The notes beneath the pieces were generated by a model. The model had not been told where the DNA came from and did no database searches. It saw nothing but the letters and a program-made list of their open reading frames with translations. Positions 25,032 through 32,217 of a stretch of 64,000 nucleotides of DNA are shown here, piece after piece; position 1 is the stretch's first letter; each line of letters opens with the position of its first letter. The translations under genes were made by a program, and so were the position numbers. The DNA lies in assembly GCF_008824185.1 (NCBI RefSeq), contig NZ_CP044426.1, positions 434,001 through 498,000 on the forward strand, written 5' to 3'. Source of the DNA: Paracoccus pantotrophus (GTDB taxonomy: Bacteria > Pseudomonadota > Alphaproteobacteria > Rhodobacterales > Rhodobacteraceae).

Positions 25032-26456
25032 CTAGAACCCGCCGATCCAGACCAGCGCCGCGGCCAAAACCGCCGCCGCCGGCACCGTGATCAGCCAGGC
25101 ACCGAGGATCATCCGCATGTAGGAGCGGCGCACCAGGTGGCGGCGACGGCGTTCTTCGGCGGGCAGGGGTGGCTGGCTGGCGGCCAGCCGCCGGTCACGC
25201 CATTCGCGGTAGAAGCCGACCCCGAACACGCCCCCCACCGCGACATGCGTGGTCGAGAGCGGCAGGCCCAGAAGCGAGGCGCCCAGCACCGTCGCCGCCG
25301 TCGCCAGCGACACGCAAAGCGCGCGTGATGCGTTCAGCCGGGTGATGCGGCTGCCGACCATATGCACCAGCCGGCGCCCGAACAGCAGGATCCCCAGCGC
25401 AATGCCCAGGCCGCCCAGCAGCAGTACCAGCCGGCCGCGCAGGGCATCGTCCCCCCCGGCCGACAGGCTGTCGAGGATGATGGTCAGCGGCGCGGCCACG
25501 TTCGATGTGTCGTTGGCGCCATGGGCAAAGCCCATGACCAGCGCCGCGGCGATCAGCGGCACCGCCAGCAACTGCTTCATCGCCAGCCGGCCGCCGGCCT
25601 CGCCGCGCGACTGCCGGTCGATGCGTCGCCGGGTATAGGCCCAGCCGAGCGCGCCGCAAGCCAGCGCCAAGACCGCATTCGCCGCCAGCCCCGTGCCATG
25701 CCAGGCCAGCTCCGCCACCCCCGCCAGCATGGCCGAGGCCAGCCCGACCACCACCGGCATCCAGGTGCGGGCGGCGGCGACGCGATCCTCGCGATCCAGC
25801 ACCAGCACACGCAGCAGCGCCATCAGCCCCGCCGCCGCCAGGCCCGAGACCAGCGGCGAGACGATCCAGCCAAAGGCGATCATGCCCATGGCCGGCCAGT
25901 TTACCGCCTCCAGGCCAAAGGTCGCCATCCCCGCCCCGGCGATGGCGCCGACCACCGAATGCGTGGTGCTGACCGGTGCGCCGAGCCAGGTGGCAAGGCT
26001 GATCCAGCTGCCCGCCGCCAGCAGCGCCGCCAGCATCATCCGCGCCGTCGCCTCACCTTCGCCCAGCGTATTGCCGACCAGCCCCTCGGTCAGCGTGGCG
26101 GTGACGGCGCGGCCGGCGATGACCGCGCCCATGACCTCCATCGCCGCGACCAGGACGAGGCCGGCGGTCATGCCGATGGCGCCTGCGCCCACCGCCGGCC
26201 CCAGGGCGTTGGCCACGTCGTTGCCGCCGATCGACAGCGCCAGATAGGCGGCGACCGCCAGACTGGCCGCCAGGATGCCGATGGCCGGCTGGCCGGTGAA
26301 AAGGCCGGTGCCGACATAGCTGGCGGCGGCGATGAAGATCAGCGCCAGCCCCAGCCGCAACAAGGGCCGCGCCGAATGCAGCACCGCCCGCTCGGTATTG
26401 GTGACGCGGCTCAGATCCTTGTCGAGCGTGCGGTATTCGCGGGGTTCGCGCCTCAT
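25032..26456 (-). CDS. Low-affinity inorganic phosphate transporter, PiT family
   Basis: This 474-residue inner-membrane symporter carries the PiT signature twice, as expected for the duplicated fold: ALSIGGNDVANALGPAVGA in the first half and FAHGANDTSNVAAPLT in the second. About ten hydrophobic segments surround a central hydrophilic part. The N-terminus (MRREPREYRTLDKDLSRV) is longer and more charged than in E. coli PitA, as in many alphaproteobacterial members. Its start overlaps the NUDIX gene's stop by 4 nt (ATGA), so it is the last gene of the pbpC-arfB-NUDIX-pit unit. No phoU-like gene accompanies it. Confidence 0.92.
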   Translation of the reverse strand: MRREPREYRTLDKDLSRVTNTERAVLHSARPLLRLGLALIFIAAASYVGTGLFTGQPAIGILAASLAVAAYLALSIGGNDVANALGPAVGAGAIGMTAGLVLVAAMEVMGAVIAGRAVTATLTEGLVGNTLGEGEATARMMLAALLAAGSWISLATWLGAPVSTTHSVVGAIAGAGMATFGLEAVNWPAMGMIAFGWIVSPLVSGLAAAGLMALLRVLVLDREDRVAAARTWMPVVVGLASAMLAGVAELAWHGTGLAANAVLALACGALGWAYTRRRIDRQSRGEAGGRLAMKQLLAVPLIAAALVMGFAHGANDTSNVAAPLTIILDSLSAGGDDALRGRLVLLLGGLGIALGILLFGRRLVHMVGSRITRLNASRALCVSLATAATVLGASLLGLPLSTTHVAVGGVFGVGFYREWRDRRLAASQPPLPAEERRRRHLVRRSYMRMILGAWLITVPAAAVLAAALVWIGGF

Positions 26457-26920
26457 TCCGGAGAATGCCGCCGCTCGGCGGGCAGGCGGCGCAGGATCTG
26501 CTGCAGCCCGGTCTCGGCCACCATGCGGGCGGCGTCCTGGGGCGCGAACCAGCGGCGCTGACGCTCCTGCGCCTCGGGGAACTGCGTTTCCAGCGCCTCG
26601 ACATACAGCGGAAAGACCCGCACCTCGACCGGGATGGCAAAGCCGCGGTCCTGGTCCTTGTCATAGTGATAGCGGCCGATCTCGACCTCGCCGACGCGGC
26701 CCTTGACGCCGGCTTCCTCCCATGCCTCCTGCCGGGCGGCATCGGCCAGGCTGCGGCCGGCCATGGGCCAGCCCTTGGGCACGATCCAGCGCCCGGTGCC
26801 GCGGCTCGTCACCAAAAGCACCTCGCCGGTCGCTTGGTTCAGGCACAGCGCCGCGACCTGCATGTCGGGCGGGCGGCGGCCGATCAGCCGCGCCAGCCTT
26901 TCGCGGAACTCGACGATCAT
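26453..26920 (-). CDS. NUDIX hydrolase (diadenosine polyphosphate type)
   Basis: This is a 155-residue hydrolase. The Nudix helix reads KGWPMAGRSLADAARQEAWE followed by EAGV. The usual Arg-Glu pair is Gln-Glu here; the metal-binding EE pair is intact. Upstream, QVAALCLN and VLLVTSRGTGRWIVPKGWP match the DIPP-like group that cleaves diadenosine or inositol polyphosphates. The ATG at 26920 gives the family length and overlaps the arfB stop by 4 nt, and its own stop overlaps the phosphate transporter start by 4 nt. Substrate is uncertain. Confidence 0.85.
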   Translation of the reverse strand: MIVEFRERLARLIGRRPPDMQVAALCLNQATGEVLLVTSRGTGRWIVPKGWPMAGRSLADAARQEAWEEAGVKGRVGEVEIGRYHYDKDQDRGFAIPVEVRVFPLYVEALETQFPEAQERQRRWFAPQDAARMVAETGLQQILRRLPAERRHSPE

Positions 26921-27348
26921 GCCGGATCCTCCGCGTCGCGGATGCGGCCGCGCATCGCCTTGACCGCGCCGCGCTGGGTCTTGGCGGCCAGCCGGCGGCG
27001 CTGGCTGCCCAGCGTCGGCCGGGTGGCGATGCGCTTGCGCGGCGCGACCAGCGCCTGGCGGATCAGCTCGGCCAGCCGCTCGCGCGCAAGCTCGCGGTTG
27101 CGGGCCTGGCTGCGGGTCTCCTCGGCCCGGATCAGCAGGGCGCCGTCCTGGGTCCAGCGCCGCCCCGCCAGCCGCTTCAGCCGCGCCTTGACCGGTGGGG
27201 CCAGATGCGGCGACCGCTCGGCCTCGAAGCGCAGTTCCACCGCGGTCTCGACCTTGTTCACGTTCTGCCCGCCCGGTCCCTGGGACCGGGTGAACTGTTC
27301 GGACAGTTCCCATTCCTCGATGGCGATCTGGTCGGTGATGCGAAGCAT
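26917..27348 (-). CDS. arfB: Alternative ribosome-rescue hydrolase ArfB (YaeJ)
   Basis: This 143-residue codon-independent peptidyl-tRNA hydrolase is a single RF-1 catalytic domain. RSQGPGGQNVNKVET holds the GGQ that releases the peptide. The basic, disordered C-terminal tail (RRRLAAKTQRGAVKAMRGR) is the part that reaches into the empty mRNA channel of stalled ribosomes. The ATG at 27348 is preferred over a longer frame because MLRITDQIAI is the normal N-terminus. It overlaps the NUDIX start by 4 nt. It backs up the trans-translation factor SmpB encoded at 21937. Confidence 0.93.
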   Translation of the reverse strand: MLRITDQIAIEEWELSEQFTRSQGPGGQNVNKVETAVELRFEAERSPHLAPPVKARLKRLAGRRWTQDGALLIRAEETRSQARNRELARERLAELIRQALVAPRKRIATRPTLGSQRRRLAAKTQRGAVKAMRGRIRDAEDPA

Positions 27349-27414
27349 GGTGCGAATATGTCGCAAATCCCGGTTAAGAAAAGGCCAAGCGAATCGCGAA
27401 GCGCGCAAATTATG

Positions 27415-29466
27415 TCAGTGCAGCCGGATTGCCGCACTGGCCGAGGCGCCATCGGCATCCACCACCGTCAATTCGGCAAAGCCGGGGCCGGGATTGGGCA
27501 GGCTGGCCGTGGGCTGCGGCCGGGCGATGGCGGCGGGCGCGCCGTTCAGCAGGAAGGTCCAGGGCCCGCGCCCGCCCCGCGCCTTGGCAGTCAGCGGTCC
27601 TGCTGCGTCGATCTCGGCCCCGTCGGGTGGATAGGTCAGGCGCAGCGCATCAGGGGCGGCGGGGCCCGCCGCCATGGCGCTGGCCTCGCCCGGCGGGGCA
27701 AAGCGGCGCAGGGGCAGTGGCAGGGCGCTGTTCGGCAGGGTCAGCGCCTGCGGCGGAGGCGGCGGCAGCGCCACCGCGGGCAGGGCGTCGAACAGGTCGA
27801 ACAGCACCGGCGCCGCCAGCTCGCCGCCAAAGGCGCCGGGCACCGGTGTGCCGTCCGGCCGCCCCAGCCAGACCGCGCCGACCCGCGCCCCATCGAAGCC
27901 GATTGCCAGCGCGTCGCGATGCCCATAGGAGGTGCCGGTCTTGTAGGCCAGCGCGCGCTGCCGCGCACCCCGCGGGGCGGGGTTCTGGCTCAGGATATGG
28001 CCGACCTGCCAGGCCGCGACCGGGCCGAACATCGGCGCGGCCAGTTCCCGGCTGCCGCCCGGCAGCGGCGACAGCGTGATGCCCCGGCCGCCGCGCGCCA
28101 GCGCCGTATAGCCCTCGGCCAGCCCCTCCAGCGTCACGCCCGCACCGCCCAGCACGATGGCCAGCCCCGGCGCCTCGCCCGGCAGGCGCAGCTCGACCCC
28201 GCCGCGGCGCAGCGCCTGGGTGATGCGGTTCGGCCCCACCGCCTCGGCCAGCTTCACCACCGGGATGTTCAGCGACCAGACCAGCGCGTTCTTCAGGCTG
28301 ACGGTGCCGCGGAAATGATGGTCGAAATTCTGCGGCTGCCAGCGGCCGAAGGCGGTGGGCCGGTCCTCGATCAGCGTCTCGGGATGCGCCAGCCCGTCGT
28401 CGAAGGCCAGCCCGTAGACGAAGGGTTTCAGCGTCGAGCCCGGAGAGCGCCAGGCCCGCGCCATGTCCACGAAACCGGCCGAGGCGCCATCCGTCCAGTC
28501 CGCCGCGCCGACCTCGGCCAGGATCTCGCCCGTCCGGTGATCGGCCAGCACCACGGCCGCCGAGAGCCGCCGCCCGGCGCCGCGCACGGCGCGCGAGGCC
28601 AGCTCCTCGGCCCGGCGCTGCAGGCGCACGTCGATGGTGGTCTCGATCCGTGCCGCGCCGGGGTTTTCCCGCACCAGCCGCGCGGCCAGCAGGGGCGCCA
28701 GCGCCGGAAAGGCGCGGCGCATCCGCGGCACCGGCTCGGCCATCGCCGCCCGCGCATCGGCATCGGAGATCAGCCCGGCCCGCGCCGCCCGCGCCAGAAC
28801 CCGGTCCCGCGCCGCCTTGGCGGCTGCGGGGAAACGGTCCGGCCGTCGCGTCTCGGGCGATTGCGGCAGCGCCACCAGCAGCGCCGCCTGGGCGGGCGAG
28901 AGCCGCCGCGGCTCCTTGCCGAACCATTGCAGGGATGCCGCCCGGATGCCCTCGACATTGGCGCCATAGGGGGCAAGGCGCAGGTAAAGCTCCAGGATCC
29001 CGCGCTTCTCCAGCCGCCGCTCCAGGGCCAGGGCCAGCCGCATCTGCCGCGCCTTGCCGGCCCATTGCCCGGTCGGCCCCTCCTCGATCAATCGCGCCAC
29101 CTGCATGGTCAGCGTGGATCCGCCCGAAACCACCCGCCCCTGCCGCAGCGCCTGCCAGCCCGCGCGCAACAGCGCCCGTCCGTCGACCCCGGCATGGCGC
29201 TGGAACCGCTGATCCTCCCACAGCAAAAGCATGTCCAAGAACAATGGATCGACCGGCCCCGCATCCAGCCGCCAGCGCCCGTCGGCCACCTGGAAGGGCC
29301 GCAGCAAGCTGCCGTCCCGCGCCACCACCTCGACGCCGACGGGCACATCGAGCCGGGGCAGCGCGGTCGCATCGACCCAGGCATCCAGCCGGTCGCGAAG
29401 CCCGGCGCCCAGCCCAAGCAGCAGCACGAAAGACATCAGCAACAGGGCGGCACGGCGCGCTCTCAT
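27415..29466 (-). CDS. pbpC: Penicillin-binding protein 1C
   Basis: This 683-residue class A-type peptidoglycan synthase has one N-terminal membrane helix. The GT51 transglycosylase domain shows LLLWEDQRFQRHAGVDG and GGSTLTMQVARL. The transpeptidase domain carries SxxK in GSTLKPFVYGL, SLN and KTGTS. A C-terminal PBP1C-specific beta domain starts near LTYPPDGAEI. I took ATG 29466; a GTG at 29487 would add seven residues. In many bacteria pbpC sits beside an alpha-2-macroglobulin gene, which is absent here. Downstream arfB starts 66 nt after its stop. A long inverted repeat lies just upstream. Confidence 0.92.
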   Translation of the reverse strand: MRARRAALLLMSFVLLLGLGAGLRDRLDAWVDATALPRLDVPVGVEVVARDGSLLRPFQVADGRWRLDAGPVDPLFLDMLLLWEDQRFQRHAGVDGRALLRAGWQALRQGRVVSGGSTLTMQVARLIEEGPTGQWAGKARQMRLALALERRLEKRGILELYLRLAPYGANVEGIRAASLQWFGKEPRRLSPAQAALLVALPQSPETRRPDRFPAAAKAARDRVLARAARAGLISDADARAAMAEPVPRMRRAFPALAPLLAARLVRENPGAARIETTIDVRLQRRAEELASRAVRGAGRRLSAAVVLADHRTGEILAEVGAADWTDGASAGFVDMARAWRSPGSTLKPFVYGLAFDDGLAHPETLIEDRPTAFGRWQPQNFDHHFRGTVSLKNALVWSLNIPVVKLAEAVGPNRITQALRRGGVELRLPGEAPGLAIVLGGAGVTLEGLAEGYTALARGGRGITLSPLPGGSRELAAPMFGPVAAWQVGHILSQNPAPRGARQRALAYKTGTSYGHRDALAIGFDGARVGAVWLGRPDGTPVPGAFGGELAAPVLFDLFDALPAVALPPPPPQALTLPNSALPLPLRRFAPPGEASAMAAGPAAPDALRLTYPPDGAEIDAAGPLTAKARGGRGPWTFLLNGAPAAIARPQPTASLPNPGPGFAELTVVDADGASASAAIRLH

Positions 29467-29507
29467 GCCGGATTTATACGCCAGCACGCCCCGACAGGAA
29501 ACGGTTG

Positions 29508-29581
29508 CTTCTTTGCTCTGAAAATACCCGGCCGGCGGTGCAGATGCGCGCGGCCGGATGGGTATTGGGGGAGCAAAGAAG
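29508..29581. terminator. Head-to-head pair of 3'-end elements forming a long hairpin
   Basis: CTTCTTTGCTC (29508-29518) pairs perfectly with GAGCAAAGAAG (29571-29581), and ATACCC (29524-29529) pairs with GGGTAT (29560-29565). CCGG pairs further inside. The two arms are two copies of the recurrent element facing each other. A single-copy element of the other subclass lies 18 nt to the right. The pair sits between the pbpC start and the end of the membrane-protein gene. Confidence 0.65.
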
Positions 29582-29598
29582 ACGAGCAGGCCCTGCGC

Positions 29599-29622
29599 GT
29601 TTCACCGTTTCTCAAATACCCC
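29599..29622 (-). terminator. 3'-end element, GGGTATTTG core
   Basis: On the minus strand the element reads GGGGTATTTGAGAAACGGTG then AAACG, 13 nt after the stop of the gene at 29636. It matches the copies at 9424, 34629, 39883 and 46771. Role inferred as transcript end. Confidence 0.5.
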
Positions 29623-29635
29623 AGCAACGGGGCGC

Positions 29636-30742
29636 CTAGCGCGGCTCATCCTCGCCGAACAGCCCCTTCAGCCCGCGCGCGATCAGGTTGCCGACCCGCG
29701 GCCTCGGCTGGTGGATGAAGGGCAGCGGCCGGCAGACCTCCATCGCGGCGATGCCGACGCGGGCGGTCAGGGCGCCGTTCACCACCCCCTCGCCGAAGCG
29801 TTTCGAGACCTTGGCGAGCAGGCCGCCGCCGGCCACGGTATGGATCAGGTCGTCGCCGGCGGCGACGGCGCCGGTGGCGATCAGATGCGTCATCACCGTG
29901 CGCGCCAGCCGCCAGCCGCCGACAGCGCCGGCGCGGCCGCCATAGATCTCGGCCATGCGGCGGATCATGCGCAGGTTCGCCGCCAGCGCCGCGATCACGT
30001 CGGCCAGCGCCAGCGGGATCAGCGCGGTGGCGGCGGCGACGGTGCGGGCGGCGGCCTCGATCTCGCGCCGGGCCTCAAGGTCCAGGGCCGCCAGCAACTC
30101 GGTTTCGGCCAGCGCGATCAGCGTCTCGGCATCATAGGCGTCGGGCTTGCGCTCCTTGAGCCGGGTCAGCCCCCATTCCAGCTCCGGCCGGGCGCGATAC
30201 AGGCCCTCCATCCGCGCCACCACATGCTGCGCTGCCTTCAGGTCGCCCGAGGCCAGCGCCGCCCCCGCCTCGCGGTTGATGCCGTCGATGGCGGCAAAGC
30301 GCGACCAGGCGCGGTATTCGCGAAACGCCATCCCCAGCGCCGCGAGGCAGAACAGCACCATCAGCGCGATGCCGATCCAGCCCAGCAGCGGATAGCTGTT
30401 CAGCAGGTCGGTCAGGTAGCGCAGCGCCGCCACCGACAAAAGGAAGGTGAACAGCGCCACCCCGGTATTGATGAAGAAGCGCGTCAGCCGCGATGGCCCG
30501 CGCCCGACCAGCCGGGCGACAAGCTGCATGGTGCGCGGCTGCGGCAGGGGCGGGGCCAGCCCGTCGTCGATCATCGGCGCATCGGCGGGCGAGGGCGCGG
30601 GTTCGCCCTCGCGCCACTCGGCCCGCGGCGCCTTGCGGTCGCGCTGGCCGGCTTGGGGCCGGGGCGGTTCGGCCGCGGCCTGCTCGGGTGGACCGCCCAT
30701 TTCCAGCAGCACCGGCCCGCGCCGTTTCGGGGGTTCAGCCAT
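29636..30742 (-). CDS. YcjF/TIGR01620 family membrane protein (DUF697)
   Basis: This 368-residue inner-membrane protein has a Pro/Arg-rich cytoplasmic N-terminus (about 100 residues) and two adjacent transmembrane helices (FFINTGVALFTFLLSVAALR and GWIGIALMVLFCLAALGMAF). The C-terminal DUF697 region is rich in Ala and Gly, including YGGRAGAVGGWRLARTVMTH. It follows ycjX by 9 nt, the same pairing as ycjX-ycjF in enterobacteria, where the genes belong to an envelope-stress group. Its biochemical role is not known. A 3'-end element follows the stop. Confidence 0.85.
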   Translation of the reverse strand: MAEPPKRRGPVLLEMGGPPEQAAAEPPRPQAGQRDRKAPRAEWREGEPAPSPADAPMIDDGLAPPLPQPRTMQLVARLVGRGPSRLTRFFINTGVALFTFLLSVAALRYLTDLLNSYPLLGWIGIALMVLFCLAALGMAFREYRAWSRFAAIDGINREAGAALASGDLKAAQHVVARMEGLYRARPELEWGLTRLKERKPDAYDAETLIALAETELLAALDLEARREIEAAARTVAAATALIPLALADVIAALAANLRMIRRMAEIYGGRAGAVGGWRLARTVMTHLIATGAVAAGDDLIHTVAGGGLLAKVSKRFGEGVVNGALTARVGIAAMEVCRPLPFIHQPRPRVGNLIARGLKGLFGEDEPR

Positions 30743-30751
30743 GGCGCTCTC

Positions 30752-32119
30752 CTATAGCCTGTCGCCGATCAGGAACTCGGCCGCGCGGTCCAGCCGGATA
30801 TGCGGCGGCCCGTCGCCCGGCCGCAGCGTGCCGGGCGCCGGGGCGAAATCCATGATCGCGTAATCGCCCTCCAGCCAGCGGGTCGCGCCCTGGCTTGCCG
30901 GCACCAAGAGCTCGGCCGGATTGGCCGGCAGCTCGCCCGGATAGAAGGCCGCCTGCCGCCCGTCCATCAGCGTGCCGCGCACCGCGGGCAGCTCCTCGCC
31001 GTCCTGCCGGATCAATTCCTCGGTGGTGGTGCGCAGCGAGGCGATGGACATGGCCTCGGTCCGCGCGCCCGAGAAATCGGCGCGGTCGCGGGCCTCGCGC
31101 AGCATGGCGGCGGTGATCGAGGTCAGGCGCGGATGCTGGATGTGGTGCAGGTGGTCGGCCTTGGTCGCGGCGAACAGGATCCGCCCCACCCGGCGCGAGC
31201 CCAGAAGCTGCGCCAGCCAGCCGGCGCGGCCGGGGCGGAAGGCGGTCAGGATGTCGGCCATGGCGCGGCGCATGTCCTCGACCGCCTGCGGCCCGGCATG
31301 GATGGCGCCCAGCACGTCCATCAGCACCACCTGCCGGTCGATGCGGGCGAAATGGTCGCGGAAGAACGGCTTCACCACCCGCGCCTTGTAGGCGCCGAAA
31401 CGGCGCGCGAACTCGCGCCCCAGGGACGTCGCCTGCATCTCGTGCGGCAGGGGGGTGAAGGTCAGCGCCGGCGAGCCGTCCAGCTCCCCCGGCATCAGGA
31501 AACGGCCGGGGGTGCAGTCCGACCAGCCCGCCTCGCGCGCCAGGTGCAGGTGCCTCGTATAGGCCGCGGCCAGCGCCTGCGCGGCGGTCTCGTCAAAGCG
31601 GCCCGGCTCGGTCGCCGCCAGCGCGGCGCGGAAATCCCCGGCACCGGGACGAGCGGCCATGCGCTCCAGAACCTCTTGCGACCATTGGTCGAAATCCTTC
31701 TCTATCAGCCGCAGGTCCAAGAGCCACTCGCCCGGATAGTCCACGATGTCGAGATGCAGCACCTGCTGGCCGCGCCAGCCGGCGATCAGCCCGCGCGGCT
31801 GGATGCGCAGCGACAGACGCAGCTGGCTGACATGGCGGGTGCCCTCGGGCCAATGCGGGTCGGGGCCGGTCATCGCCGCCAGATGCCGCTCGTAATCGAA
31901 GCGCGGCACGGTGTCGTCGGGCTGCGGCTGCAACCACGCCGCCTTCAGCGAACCGTCGGCCGCGGCCCGCAGCGCCGCCATGCGCCCGCGATCCAGCAGA
32001 TTCGCCACCAGCGAGGTGATGAACACGGTCTTGCCGGCCCGCGACAGCCCCGTCACCCCCAGCCGGATCACCGGGTCCGAGATGCCCAGGCCCTGCATCA
32101 GATCGTCGGCGATACCCAT
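30752..32119 (-). CDS. YcjX family GTP-binding protein
   Basis: This 455-residue P-loop protein of the YcjX (DUF463) family has Walker A GLSRAGKTVF near residue 24. The family's DYPGEWLLDL, QVVLMDVLGAIHAG and FAATKADHLHH follow; the last of these is the guanine-specificity-like TKAD. The ATG at 32119 is preferred, with AGGGACGGA just upstream, over a longer open frame. It precedes the YcjF-like gene by 9 nt. Members bind GDP/GTP and are stress-associated, but the cellular target is unknown. It is divergent from hrpB, with 98 bp between starts. Confidence 0.88.
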   Translation of the reverse strand: MGIADDLMQGLGISDPVIRLGVTGLSRAGKTVFITSLVANLLDRGRMAALRAAADGSLKAAWLQPQPDDTVPRFDYERHLAAMTGPDPHWPEGTRHVSQLRLSLRIQPRGLIAGWRGQQVLHLDIVDYPGEWLLDLRLIEKDFDQWSQEVLERMAARPGAGDFRAALAATEPGRFDETAAQALAAAYTRHLHLAREAGWSDCTPGRFLMPGELDGSPALTFTPLPHEMQATSLGREFARRFGAYKARVVKPFFRDHFARIDRQVVLMDVLGAIHAGPQAVEDMRRAMADILTAFRPGRAGWLAQLLGSRRVGRILFAATKADHLHHIQHPRLTSITAAMLREARDRADFSGARTEAMSIASLRTTTEELIRQDGEELPAVRGTLMDGRQAAFYPGELPANPAELLVPASQGATRWLEGDYAIMDFAPAPGTLRPGDGPPHIRLDRAAEFLIGDRL

Positions 32120-32217
32120 TCCGTCCCTCGCTTTGGCCGGGTCAAGATAGGCAGGCCGGCGGCGGATGTGTAGGGGCACCTCTTTTCGCCCCGACGGCGC
32201 TTTGCCATAAGGCGGGG

